From contig NZ_CP011319.1 of assembly GCF_001865675.1 (NCBI RefSeq), positions 2,108,001-2,172,000 on the forward strand: a stretch of DNA of 64,000 nucleotides, given 5' to 3'. Shown piece after piece: positions 54,926-63,755 of the stretch; positions within the stretch are counted from its first letter, which is position 1, and each line of letters starts with the position of its first letter. The position numbers and the translations under genes are program-made. This DNA comes from Janthinobacterium sp. 1_2014MBL_MicDiv (GTDB lineage: Bacteria; Pseudomonadota; Gammaproteobacteria; Burkholderiales; Burkholderiaceae_D). Under the pieces are notes generated by a model. That model searched no databases and was not told the origin of the DNA. It saw only the letters and a program-made list of their open reading frames with translations.

Positions 54926-57900
54926 TTGTTTTCCTCTCGTTTCAGCTGATCGAGCACGAGCTTTTCCGCATCGGAAAAATTCAGCGTCTCGATCGCATTT
55001 GCCATCGCCAGAGCGGCTTCTCGGTCTGACTGTTGTATGGCGGGGTGCAGGGCGTGGAAGCGGGCCAGCGCCTTCAGGTTGTTGTTGCGGATCAATACGA
55101 GCAGTTCGGCCAGGCCGGCGCGCAGGTCGACCTGCGCCGCGCCGGCCAGGTCAGCCGCCGGCTGGCTGCGCGGCAGGGGCAGGGTGCGCGCCGCTTCGAT
55201 GACTTCGGCCATCGCCTGTTCCAGCCGGGCCAGCGCAGTGGCCGTGGCGTGCGCATTGCCCGTCTTCAGCGCCTGTTCCGCTTCGGCGGCGAGGCGCGCG
55301 ATGTCCGCCGCGCCCAGGTTGGCCGCCACGCCGCACACGCGGTGCAGCAGCTGCGCCGCCTGCCGGCTCTGGCCATCGGCCAGCAGGCGCCGCGTTTCCT
55401 CGACGGCGTCGCCTTGCGAATTTTCGAAGCGCTTGAGCAAGGCCAGGAAGGCGCCATAGTCGCCGCCGAAGCGGTGCAGCGCCGCTTCGAGGTCGATGCC
55501 GGGCACCGTGGCCGGCACTTCCAGCGCACCCGTGGCCGCGTCGTCCAGGGCAGCGCCAGCGCCGCCGGCGCTGCCCTGGCGGGCCGGCACGAGGCGCGTC
55601 AGGGTCTGGATCATCTCGTCGACATCGATGGGCTTGGCCACGTGCGCATTCATGCCGCTGGCGATGGCGCGCAAACGGTCCTCGTCCATGGCGTTGGCCG
55701 TCATGGCGACGATGGGCAGGTCCGGCAAACCGAGCGCGCGGATGGCCAGCGTCGCTTCATAGCCGTTCATGACGGGCATCTGCAAATCCATCAGCACCAC
55801 GTCGAAGGCGTGCGGCGTGCGCGCGAGCACGTCGACGGCCAGCTGGCCGTTGGCGGCCACGGCCACGCGCGCGCCCGAGTGCAGCAGGATGTATTGCGCC
55901 ACTTCCTGGTTGATTTCATTGTCTTCCACCAGCAGCACGCGCATGCCCGCCAGCAAGCCCGACAGGGGAGTGGAAACGGGCAGCACGGCCGGCGCGTTGC
56001 GGCCATTGCGCCCCTCGCGCACGGCCGCCACGGCCGCCAGCAGGCGCGCCGGCGTGGCCGGCTTGGCGACGATGCCGGCGAGCATCAGGCTGTCGGCCAG
56101 GCGTTCGAGGTTTTCGCTATCCTGGTCGGCCACCAGCATGATCACGGGCGGCAGCGCCAGCGCGCCGTCGCCGCGCGCCTCGGTCAGCATGGAAATGCCA
56201 TCCATGCCGGGCATGGCCGCGTCGAGCAGCACGATGTCCGCCGCCGGCAGGCCGCCCGTGCCGCTGGCGTGGGCGCGCAGCAGGGCCAGGCCGGCGGCAC
56301 CGCCATCGGCGCTGCGGCTGTGCCAGCCCTGCGCCGCGCACCACGCTTCCAGCATGGCGCGCACGCTGGCATTGTCGTCGATGATCAGCAGCGACAGCGG
56401 CCTGGCGGCAGCCTTGCCCGGCGCCTCGGCCACGGCGGCCATGGCGGCGACGCGCTCGAAGCGGCAGCTGAAGCGGAAGTCCGAACCTTCGCCCAGCGTG
56501 CTCCTGACGCTGATCTGGCCGCCCATCAAGTCCACCATGCGCCGGCAGATGGCCAGTCCCAGCCCCGTGCCGCCATATTTGCGGCTGGTGCTGGTGTCGC
56601 CCTGCGAAAAGGCGTCGAAGATATGCTCCTGCTCGGCCGCGCCGATGCCGATGCCCGTGTCGCGCACGGAAAACTCGAGCGTGACGCTGGCCGCATCCTC
56701 GGCCACGGCGCGGATGGAGAGCACCACTTCGCCCTGCTTGGTGAACTTGACGGCGTTGCCGACGAGGTTGATGAGGATCTGTTCCACGCGCAAGGCGTCG
56801 CCGACCAGCTCGGCCGGCACGCCCGGGTCGAGCACGAACACGGGTTCCACGCCGCGCGCCCAGGCGCTGCTGGCCAGCAGCACGCCGACGCTGCCCAGCA
56901 TGCGCTCGAGCTGGAAGCGGCGCTGCTCGAGCACCATCTGGCCTGCCTCGATCTTGGAAAAATCGAGCACGTCGTTGACGATATTGAGCAGCGACTGCGT
57001 GGCCATCTGGATCTTGCTGACGTAGCTGCGCTCGCGCCGTTCCAGCGGCGACTCTTCCAGCAGGCGCGCCAGGCCGATGATGGCGTTCATCGGCGTGCGG
57101 ATTTCATGGCTCATGTTGGCGACGAACTCGCTCTTCGCGATGCTGGCCGCCTCGGCCTTGTCGCGCGCGCGCACCATCTGTTCGTTCAATTCGTGCAGGC
57201 GCAGTTCCGTGCGCTTGAGCTCGGACACGTCCGAAGCCAGCACGAAGAAGCCCCGCACGCCGCCGCTGTCGTCGAAATCGGGAATGTAATTGGTCCAGGT
57301 ATGGCGCACCTGGCCCGTGGGGTCGAGCAGGTCGCGCTCGAAGCTTTGCGGCCGGCCCGCCAGCACGCCTTCCACGTGGGGCGCATACACGTCGAACAGC
57401 TCCTGTCCCAGCAGCTCGCTCATGTGGATGCCGGCCAGCTCGGCGCTGCTGCGGCCAAACCACTCGTTGTAGAACTTGTTGGCAAAGCGGCAGCGCAAGT
57501 CGTGGCCCCAGTACGACACCATGCCGGGCAGGTTGTCGGTGACGGTGCGGATGAAGCGCTCGCTCTGTTCCAGGCGCCAGGTGGTGGCGTGCAGCACTTC
57601 GCTGGCGCGCTTGCGCTCCGTGACATCGATGGACACGCCCAGCACGTGGCTGGCGCGCCCCGCGTCGTCGCGCAGCACCACCTTGCGAGTGGTGAAATGG
57701 CGCGTCGTGCCGTCGGCCGTGTTGATCGCTTCCTGCTCGATTTCCACCATCTGCCCCGTCGCCAGCAGCTTGCGGTCGGCGCTGATGAACGCGGCCGCCT
57801 GCTGCGGCGGGAAGAAATCGTGGTCGGACTTGCCCAGCAATTGCTCGCGCGAGCGGCCCAGGGTCAGTTCCGTATGGCGGTTTACCATTTCAAAGCTCAG

Positions 57901-59502
57901 CTTGTCGGCGCGCTTGACGAAGACCATGGCCGGGATGTTTTCGATGATGGTACCGAACAGGTGCTTGGAACGGCGGAATTCCGCTTCGCTGCGCTTGCGT
58001 TCGGTAATGTCGAGCCACAGGCCGGACACGCCCAGCAATTGCTGTTCCTGGCCGAAGATCGGATGGTAGGAAACGATCCAGTGGCTGGCCTGCTCGCGTT
58101 GCTGTCCGCTATGGCCTTTCAGTTCGACATCGACGATGGCTTGCCCCGTTTCCAGCACCTGGCGCAGGCAGCGCTCGACTTCGACGCGCACGACGGGGTC
58201 GAACAGCATGGCGCCCACGGGACGGCCGATGTGCTGCGCCACGCTGGCCGCGTTGATGGCGGCCAGGTACTGGTTGATCATGACGATGTGCAGTTCGCGG
58301 TCGACAAACAGCATGCCGATGGGCGCCGTCGCATACACGGTTTCGAGCAGGCGCGTGGATTTCTCGAGCGCCAGCGTGCGTTCGGCCACCAGGCTTTCCA
58401 GTTGCGTGCGGTGGCGCCGCAAGTCGCGTTCGAGCGCGCCCAGGGCGCTCGCCATGTCGACTGATTCGCGGTCCGTATGTTTGCCCAGTAGCAAAGGTTT
58501 GCCTTGCGCCAGCGTCTGTATCTGCTGCGTCAGTTCCTGCAAGGTGCGCGCCAGGCGTCCGCCCATGCGCCACGCCAGGGCGAAGGCGGCGCCCAGCAGC
58601 AAGGCCAGGATCGCCGAACCCGTGACCACCGAGCGCAGCAGGGCTTCGGCCACCGTGCTGGTGCGCATGGTGACGGCCACCGTCCAGGCGTCGTCGCGCG
58701 CGCGGCGGAAGCCGGAATAGACATCGATGCCATCGAGCGTGACATGGCGCAGCACGCCTTCGCGCGCCTGGCGTATCTGCTCGAGCAACGGTGCCGCGCT
58801 GCGCTGGCCCACATAGCGTTGCGGCGCCAGCGTGCGGGCCACGTTGATGCCGTCGGCGTTGATGATGGCCGCGCCCAGGTAGGCCGGCAAGTTCAGTTCG
58901 CGCAGCAGCATGGGCAGGTAGTCGGCCGGGTACAGCGCCGTGAGCACGTAGGCGCCGCCGCGCGCGCGCGGCAGCGGCAGGTTCAGGGCCAGTTGTGGCA
59001 CGGCGCCGGGAGCGTCGAGCAAGCTGGTCAGGCGTGGCTTGCCGTAATCGCGCGCGCGCTGCATGCTGGCGGTCCATTTTGGCGGCAAGGGCGGCGGCGT
59101 TTGCGCGGCCGGCAGCGCGGTATTGACCAGCGGGCGTCCCGCCGCGTCGGAAATGATGAAGGTACTGACGGCCACGCCCGGCTGCAGCAGGCTGGCCGCC
59201 AGCGCGCGCAGGGCGCCGGTGTCACCGTCCTGCAGGGCGGACGAGCTGGCCAGGATGCGCGCGGCCATCTGCGCGCCGCCCAGGTCGCGTTCGACGGCGG
59301 CGGCCACGGCGCGCGCCGCCTGCGCCGTCTCGCTGACCACATGGTCGCGTTCGCGCGTATAGCTTTGCGCCACAAGCAGGATAAATACCAGGGCCGTCGG
59401 CATGCCCCAGGCGAGCACCAGCCATGAAATTCTTGAGCGTATCGAAGGCAAATCTTGCACCCGGAAGGCTCCCAGAATGGATGAGTCGACAGGCCGGCTC
59501 AC
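54922..59502 (-). CDS. Hybrid sensor histidine kinase, PAS x3-HisKA-HATPase-REC-REC-HPt
   Basis: 1526 aa. TM1 near residues 25-46, a periplasmic sensor of about 240 residues, TM2 near 292-312, then three PAS domains (about 385-505, 515-640, 650-770). HisKA is F-V-A-N-M-S-H-E-I-R-T-P with H799, and the ATPase has L-V-G-N-A-V-K-F and G-T-G-L-G-L-A. REC1 is D-I-V-L-L-D-A-A-M-P-G-M-D-G, REC2 is D-V-V-L-M-D-L-Q-M-P-V-M-N-G, and the C-terminal HPt has L-L-H-R-V-C-G-V-A-A-N-L. It forms a phosphorelay with the downstream diguanylate cyclase. The GTG at 59502 has no clear ribosome-binding site; a GTG at 59460 with GGGAG upstream is an equally good start. Confidence 0.92.
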   Translation of the reverse strand: MSRPVDSSILGAFRVQDLPSIRSRISWLVLAWGMPTALVFILLVAQSYTRERDHVVSETAQAARAVAAAVERDLGGAQMAARILASSSALQDGDTGALRALAASLLQPGVAVSTFIISDAAGRPLVNTALPAAQTPPPLPPKWTASMQRARDYGKPRLTSLLDAPGAVPQLALNLPLPRARGGAYVLTALYPADYLPMLLRELNLPAYLGAAIINADGINVARTLAPQRYVGQRSAAPLLEQIRQAREGVLRHVTLDGIDVYSGFRRARDDAWTVAVTMRTSTVAEALLRSVVTGSAILALLLGAAFALAWRMGGRLARTLQELTQQIQTLAQGKPLLLGKHTDRESVDMASALGALERDLRRHRTQLESLVAERTLALEKSTRLLETVYATAPIGMLFVDRELHIVMINQYLAAINAASVAQHIGRPVGAMLFDPVVRVEVERCLRQVLETGQAIVDVELKGHSGQQREQASHWIVSYHPIFGQEQQLLGVSGLWLDITERKRSEAEFRRSKHLFGTIIENIPAMVFVKRADKLSFEMVNRHTELTLGRSREQLLGKSDHDFFPPQQAAAFISADRKLLATGQMVEIEQEAINTADGTTRHFTTRKVVLRDDAGRASHVLGVSIDVTERKRASEVLHATTWRLEQSERFIRTVTDNLPGMVSYWGHDLRCRFANKFYNEWFGRSSAELAGIHMSELLGQELFDVYAPHVEGVLAGRPQSFERDLLDPTGQVRHTWTNYIPDFDDSGGVRGFFVLASDVSELKRTELRLHELNEQMVRARDKAEAASIAKSEFVANMSHEIRTPMNAIIGLARLLEESPLERRERSYVSKIQMATQSLLNIVNDVLDFSKIEAGQMVLEQRRFQLERMLGSVGVLLASSAWARGVEPVFVLDPGVPAELVGDALRVEQILINLVGNAVKFTKQGEVVLSIRAVAEDAASVTLEFSVRDTGIGIGAAEQEHIFDAFSQGDTSTSRKYGGTGLGLAICRRMVDLMGGQISVRSTLGEGSDFRFSCRFERVAAMAAVAEAPGKAAARPLSLLIIDDNASVRAMLEAWCAAQGWHSRSADGGAAGLALLRAHASGTGGLPAADIVLLDAAMPGMDGISMLTEARGDGALALPPVIMLVADQDSENLERLADSLMLAGIVAKPATPARLLAAVAAVREGRNGRNAPAVLPVSTPLSGLLAGMRVLLVEDNEINQEVAQYILLHSGARVAVAANGQLAVDVLARTPHAFDVVLMDLQMPVMNGYEATLAIRALGLPDLPIVAMTANAMDEDRLRAIASGMNAHVAKPIDVDEMIQTLTRLVPARQGSAGGAGAALDDAATGALEVPATVPGIDLEAALHRFGGDYGAFLALLKRFENSQGDAVEETRRLLADGQSRQAAQLLHRVCGVAANLGAADIARLAAEAEQALKTGNAHATATALARLEQAMAEVIEAARTLPLPRSQPAADLAGAAQVDLRAGLAELLVLIRNNNLKALARFHALHPAIQQSDREAALAMANAIETLNFSDAEKLVLDQLKREENK

Positions 59503-59643
59503 GCTGGCGCTGGCTGACGTAGAATGAAAAGATGCTAGACGAAATTGATTGTTCTGACAAGCCTAGTTTCTGGCAGTAAAAAAAGGTTGCGCGGGGCACA
59601 CAGAAGCGGGGGCGGGCGGAGGAGGCGATGGCGGGGAAAGCGT

Positions 59644-59663
59644 CCCGCCGCAGGAGCGGCGGG
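59644..59663 (-). terminator. Hairpin downstream of the BOF gene
   Basis: Perfect 8-bp inverted repeat CCCGCCGC/GCGGCGGG with a 4-nt loop, 13 bases past the BOF stop on the minus strand. No T-run follows directly, so termination strength is uncertain. The remaining gap to the kinase start shows nothing else. Confidence 0.4.
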
Positions 59664-59676
59664 AGGATAAACTGGC

Positions 59677-60042
59677 TTATTGCACGACGGTCAGCACGTC
59701 GACGTCGATTTCCGGGCTTTCCAGGAAGTCCTTTTCCACTTCGCCGCGGATTTCCACCTGGGTCTTGGCGTCGATCTTGCGGTTCATGAAGACCTTGTCA
59801 TCGATTTCCACGCGGATTTCCGCCGTGCCGTCGGAGAAGCTGTATTTTTCATTGCCGACCTTGCGCAGCAGGTAGCCGCGCAGTACGACGGCCTGGTCGT
59901 CGACGGGATTTTTCAGGATGGCGGCCACGTTCTTCGGCGCTTCGGGACCGCTCGACGGACCCACGTATTGCGCTTGCGCGCCGCCGGCCAGCAAGGCAGC
60001 GGCGGCGGCCAGGGAAATGATCAAGGTGCGGTGCAGTGGCAT
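59677..60042 (-). CDS. YgiW/YdeI-type BOF stress protein, periplasmic
   Basis: 121 aa with a signal peptide ending A-Q-A before Q-Y-V-G-P. The mature OB-fold domain has the family pattern: V-L-R-G-Y-L-L-R-K-V-G-N-E-K-Y-S-F-S-D-G-T-A-E-I-R-V-E, then I-D-A-K-T-Q-V-E-I-R-G-E-V-E-K-D and E-I-D-V. E. coli members (YgiW, YdeI) give tolerance to peroxide, acid or cationic peptides by unknown means. ATG preceded by AAAGGA. Monocistronic by position. Confidence 0.92.
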   Translation of the reverse strand: MPLHRTLIISLAAAAALLAGGAQAQYVGPSSGPEAPKNVAAILKNPVDDQAVVLRGYLLRKVGNEKYSFSDGTAEIRVEIDDKVFMNRKIDAKTQVEIRGEVEKDFLESPEIDVDVLTVVQ

Positions 60043-60135
60043 GGTGTTCCTTTCAGTGATGCGCGACGGGCGCGGAGCATGCGGCGGGATGGCGCTGCGC
60101 TTGCGCAGGCTCCCGGCATGATAGTGACTGCCTGC

Positions 60136-60708
60136 TCAGAAAAACACGGCGGTGCGGGGAATGATAGCACCGGTATTGCCATATGGCATGTTCGCCCGGA
60201 CGGAACCCGTGCTGGCCATGCCATCGTCGAGTTTGCTGTCGATCTGCTCCGCGTAGCCTTCGGGCAGGTTGTCGAAACGGATGCCGTTGCCCGCCCGTCC
60301 GCCCACTTCGTCGTTGTACAGGTAGACGGCGCCGCCCTGGGCGCTGGTCATGAATTGCGAGGTGCCGTTGTAGGAACCCGTGATGAAGCCGCCCAGCGCC
60401 AGGTGCTGCGGCGCCAGGGTGAATTCGCGCGGCTGGCCGTCGCCGATCTGGCCGTCGCCATTGCCGTTGCCGGCCGAATTGGGCACGTGCACGGTGCCCT
60501 GGATATCGTCGCCGGGCAGGGCGCGGAACTTGTCCTGGTAGGCGTTGACGGCGGCCGTCAGCGAATTCGACTGCTGGATGATGTTCTTCACCTTGGCGCT
60601 GTCGATCAAGCCTTGTCCCTTCAGCACGCCGCCGAGCAGCAGCCCGATGATGACCAGGACGATGGCGATTTCGACGAGGGTAAAGCCTTGCTGGCGGCGT
60701 GGAGTCAT
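60136..60708 (-). CDS. Type IV prepilin-like protein
   Basis: 190 aa. The prepilin peptidase site is Q-Q-G|F-T-L-V-E-I-A-I-V-L-V-I-I-G-L-L-L-G-G with Glu at +5, followed by a globular domain containing a Gly/Asn/Asp-rich loop (N-G-N-G-D-G-Q-I-G-D-G). No cysteine pair at the C-terminus. ATG with AAGGAAA upstream. It is 104 bp downstream of the pseudopilin operon end, in the same direction, so it may be part of the same pilus or secretion machine. Minor or major role cannot be told. Confidence 0.85.
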   Translation of the reverse strand: MTPRRQQGFTLVEIAIVLVIIGLLLGGVLKGQGLIDSAKVKNIIQQSNSLTAAVNAYQDKFRALPGDDIQGTVHVPNSAGNGNGDGQIGDGQPREFTLAPQHLALGGFITGSYNGTSQFMTSAQGGAVYLYNDEVGGRAGNGIRFDNLPEGYAEQIDSKLDDGMASTGSVRANMPYGNTGAIIPRTAVFF

Positions 60709-60812
60709 GGGATTTCCTTATCAAGAGCATGGACCTGCGGGGCAGGTCATCGGCAGTTTACTGCAAATGGCCACGCGCGGGGGGCGCTCCCGTCGCGTTG
60801 CCGGTGGCTGTA

Positions 60813-61547
60813 TCAGTGCGTCGAGTGTGCTTTCTTTGCGCTAATTTGGACGGCAAGTTCGTCGAGGCGGCGCGCGAGGAAGGCCAGCTCGTGCGGGTCG
60901 GTGATCTGGCCGCTCTGGATCAGGCCGCCGATCACGAGGCGCGCGCTGTCGAGCTGGTCCATGTCTTCCAGGATGAACGCTTCCATCTCGCGCACCCACG
61001 GCGGCACGCGCGGCCCCGTCGCCAGCAGGCGCAGCTGGCGCGCATAGGTCAGGGCCAGCGGCAAGTCGCGCAGCTGGTGCTTCGCCGCCAGCACGGCTTG
61101 CGCCATGGCGGGCCAGCGGCGCGCCGGATCGGCCGCGAAACTGGCGGCGACAAACGCCAGCATGATGCGCGCGCGCCGCGGGTCGGCCACGCCCGCATAC
61201 ACGGCGCTGGCGGCCACCAGCGCGTACTGGCTGCGCGGGTCGAGCGCCTGCGCCGTCTCCAGCCAGGCCGCCAGGCGGTCGTAGTCGAGTTCGCGCCACG
61301 CCAGGCTGACGCCGGGCTGGTCCTCGAACGCCTGCAGGTACAGCAGCATCGCTTTCGACATGGCCAGCGGTTCGCCCAGGCTGGCCAGGCGCGCCACGGC
61401 CGCCGGCGGCGGCGCGGGCAAGGGACGCGCCTGTGGCGGCTCCGCCTGCCGCGCCAGCTGCCAGCCCAGCTGCAGCAGCAGGCTGGCCGCCAGCAGCCAG
61501 CGCAGGGCGCGCGGCACGCCGGACCAGGGGCGCAGGGCGATTCTCAT
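60813..61547 (-). CDS. Membrane-anchored helical-repeat (TPR-like) protein
   Basis: 244 aa. One N-terminal TM segment (A-L-R-W-L-L-A-A-S-L-L-L-Q-L-G-W), then a Pro-rich linker and an all-helical region rich in Ala/Leu with spacing reminiscent of TPR helices (Y-D-R-L-A-A-W-L-E-T-A-Q-A-L-D-P-R-S-Q-Y-A-L). Function unknown. TGATG one-base overlap with the permease gene means coupled translation, so it probably works with the permease or the pseudopilins. Confidence 0.7.
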   Translation of the reverse strand: MRIALRPWSGVPRALRWLLAASLLLQLGWQLARQAEPPQARPLPAPPPAAVARLASLGEPLAMSKAMLLYLQAFEDQPGVSLAWRELDYDRLAAWLETAQALDPRSQYALVAASAVYAGVADPRRARIMLAFVAASFAADPARRWPAMAQAVLAAKHQLRDLPLALTYARQLRLLATGPRVPPWVREMEAFILEDMDQLDSARLVIGGLIQSGQITDPHELAFLARRLDELAVQISAKKAHSTH

Positions 61548-62320
61548 CAGATATTCCGGCGGTAAAAGTCGCACAGGGCGCAGCTGGCCAGCAGGGTGAC
61601 ATAGATGGCCGTCTGCGCCGCGATGTGCGCCGCCGCGTGCCAGCTTCCCGTGGCGTACAGCAGCCATTCCGTGCGCGTGAAATCGTCGAGGCGCGGCAGC
61701 AGCAGGGCCAGCACGTCGACGGCGCCCGCCATCGTTTGCCGCGGCCAGGACGGACCCGCTTGCGGGCCGTGCGCCAGCAATTGCAGGCTGCCCACCGTGC
61801 GCGCCAGGACATAAAAGCCGCCCGTCGCGGCCAGCGCCGGCAGCGCCTGCTGCAGGCTGGCCGCGCACAGCAGGCTGAAGGCGGCCATGATCCACAATTC
61901 TCCCAGCAGGGAGGCGGCCCACAGGGCGCTGGCGGCGGGCGCGGCGAACGCGCTCATCAGCGCGCCGAACAGCACGGCCGGCACGGCCGCCAGCGCCGCG
62001 TAGCCCAGCAGCTTGCCCAGCAGGTAGGCCCAGCGCGGCATGGGCAGGGCCAGCAGCAGTTCCAGGCCCTTGTCGGCCGCTTCGCGCGCCATGCTGGTGA
62101 CGATGAAGGCGGCCAGCAGGAAGACGCTGGCCAGGCGCAGCACGGCCGCCAGCAGGGCCGCCTGCACGGCGCCGCTTTCCGTCAGCGCCAGTTGCTGCAA
62201 AAAGCCGGCCAGGCCGGCGCCGGCGCAGGCGGCCAGCACGAATAGCCACAGCAGGCGGCTGCGCAGCGCTTCGAGCACGGTGTAGCGGGCGATGGTGAGG
62301 GCGGGGGCGAGCATGGCCAT
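61547..62320 (-). CDS. ABC-2 type transporter permease
   Basis: 257 aa with about six hydrophobic segments. The start A-R-Y-T-V-L-E-A-L-R-S-R-L-L-W-L-F and the R-E-A-A-D-K-G-L-E-L-L-L-A-L-P-M-P-R cytoplasmic loop are typical of ABC-2/NosY-like permeases. No ATPase partner is in the window; it may be encoded upstream beyond the right edge. It overlaps both neighbours by one base (TGATG), fixing it in an operon with pseudopilin genes, which is an unusual setting. Confidence 0.82.
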   Translation of the reverse strand: MAMLAPALTIARYTVLEALRSRLLWLFVLAACAGAGLAGFLQQLALTESGAVQAALLAAVLRLASVFLLAAFIVTSMAREAADKGLELLLALPMPRWAYLLGKLLGYAALAAVPAVLFGALMSAFAAPAASALWAASLLGELWIMAAFSLLCAASLQQALPALAATGGFYVLARTVGSLQLLAHGPQAGPSWPRQTMAGAVDVLALLLPRLDDFTRTEWLLYATGSWHAAAHIAAQTAIYVTLLASCALCDFYRRNI

Positions 62321-63033
62321 CAGCGGGGCAGCCTTTGCGCCGCCACCATGCGGTTGAACAGGATGTTCGGCGACAGCCAGACGACGAGGTCGTCGAACTC
62401 GCCGCCGGCCTGCGCTTCGCCGCTGGCGGCGCGGCTGATGAAGATGTTGGCGCTGGCGGCGTTGCTGCGCTCGTCGATGTGCCGGCCTGCGGGCTGCGCC
62501 TGGCGCTGGCCCTGCTCGCTGGTGGCGCCCAGGCCGTTCTTGCCGTGGGACATGATCATGGCGGGAATGTCGTTCAGCGCCGTCGCCTGCACCAGCGCGC
62601 CGCCGTTGCGCGTGACGATGCTGATGTCGCGCGGCGTGCCCAGGCTGAACTGCTGCTCGCTGTCGCTGAAGGCCGGCGTCACGCTGTAGCGGAACAGGTG
62701 GTTCCAGCTGTCGCTCTGGCGCAGTCCCAGGGTGGCCCAGGGCAGGAAGCCGACGCGCTTTTCGCCCGTGCAGCGGGTGCCGCGCCGGTCTTCCAGGCCA
62801 TTCATGGCGGAAATGGCGGGGCAGGGCAGGTAGCCGTAGCGCAGCGCATGGCCCATCAGCGCTTCCTTCGCCTCGTCCAGCGCTTTTTGCGTCTCGGCCA
62901 CCTTGCGCTGTTCCAGCTGCACCGTCAGCGGCGTGACGAGGCCGCCTATCATCAGGCCGACGATGACCAGCACGATGGCGATCTCGATCAGGGAAAAGCC
63001 CCGCTGGCGGGCGTGTTTGGCGGGGCCGTTCAT
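62320..63033 (-). CDS. Pseudopilin, prepilin-type cleavage site
   Basis: 237 aa. R-Q-R-G|F-S-L-I-E-I-A-I-V-L-V-I-V-G-L-M-I-G-G is the prepilin leader and hydrophobic helix with Glu at +5. The globular part has L-P-C-P, G-F-L-P-W-A-T-L-G-L and L-F-R-Y-S-V-T-P, shared with the next gene, so the two are paralogues. ATGA overlap with that gene. Probably a minor pilin or type II secretion pseudopilin. Confidence 0.85.
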   Translation of the reverse strand: MNGPAKHARQRGFSLIEIAIVLVIVGLMIGGLVTPLTVQLEQRKVAETQKALDEAKEALMGHALRYGYLPCPAISAMNGLEDRRGTRCTGEKRVGFLPWATLGLRQSDSWNHLFRYSVTPAFSDSEQQFSLGTPRDISIVTRNGGALVQATALNDIPAMIMSHGKNGLGATSEQGQRQAQPAGRHIDERSNAASANIFISRAASGEAQAGGEFDDLVVWLSPNILFNRMVAAQRLPR

Positions 63034-63755
63034 GGCAGGTTGCGCGCGGCGCGCATGCGTTGGTAGAGGGCGGGCACGGTAATCCAGGTCAATTGGTCGT
63101 CGAAGGCGCCGCCTGGCATGGCGTCATTGCCGCTGGCGGGGCGCGAGATGAAGCTGCGGCTGGCGCCGTCATTGGCGGCCGCGTCGATGGCGCCGCGTGC
63201 CGCAGGGCGTTGCGCGACGCCGGCGCCGGACGTGCCATGGCCGTCCTTGCCTTGCGAGAACAGCACGGCGGGCAGGCACTGGGCGCTGACATCGCACTGC
63301 TCCTGTCCCGCCACGTAAATGAATTGGCCGCCGCCATCGCGCCCCAGCACGACGCGGTTGGCGACGGCGGAAAACGAGACGATGGGCGCGCGCGCCATTT
63401 CCGGCGTGACGCTGTAGCGCAGCAGCTTGCCCCAGGCGTCGACACCGGCCACGCCCAGCGCCACCCACGGCAGGAAACCGCTGCAATCGGCGTCGCCGGC
63501 GCAGTCGGCCGGGCGTTCGCGGCCATCGAGGGCGGAGGCGGCCGGACGCGGCAGGCGGCCATGCGTGGCGGCAAAGCCCAGCAGGGCCTCGCGCGCCTGC
63601 GCCAGGGTGGACAGGGTGCGCAGCTGGCGCTCCGCTTCGGCCGTGTTGCGGCCGAAGGCGCCGATCAGCAGGCTGGCGGCGCCCAGGCCCAGCACGGCCA
63701 CCAGCAGCAGCAATGCGGTGCCGCGCTGGCGGCCGTATGGCGGCAGGGGTTTCAT
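63030..63755 (-). CDS. Pseudopilin-like protein without canonical cleavage motif
   Basis: 241 aa. Begins M-K-P-L-P-P-Y-G-R-Q-R-G-T-A-L-L-L-L-V-A-V-L-G-L-G: a short basic leader ending in Gly then a hydrophobic helix, but without the FxxxE consensus, as in GspK/PilX-type components. The body shares L-P-R-P, G-F-L-P-W-V-A-L-G-V, L-L-R-Y-S-V-T-P and the end W-I-T-V-P-A-L-Y-Q-R-M with the preceding pseudopilin (W-L-S-P-N-I-L-F-N-R-M). Likely the partner minor pilin. Confidence 0.75.
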   Translation of the reverse strand: MKPLPPYGRQRGTALLLLVAVLGLGAASLLIGAFGRNTAEAERQLRTLSTLAQAREALLGFAATHGRLPRPAASALDGRERPADCAGDADCSGFLPWVALGVAGVDAWGKLLRYSVTPEMARAPIVSFSAVANRVVLGRDGGGQFIYVAGQEQCDVSAQCLPAVLFSQGKDGHGTSGAGVAQRPAARGAIDAAANDGASRSFISRPASGNDAMPGGAFDDQLTWITVPALYQRMRAARNLP

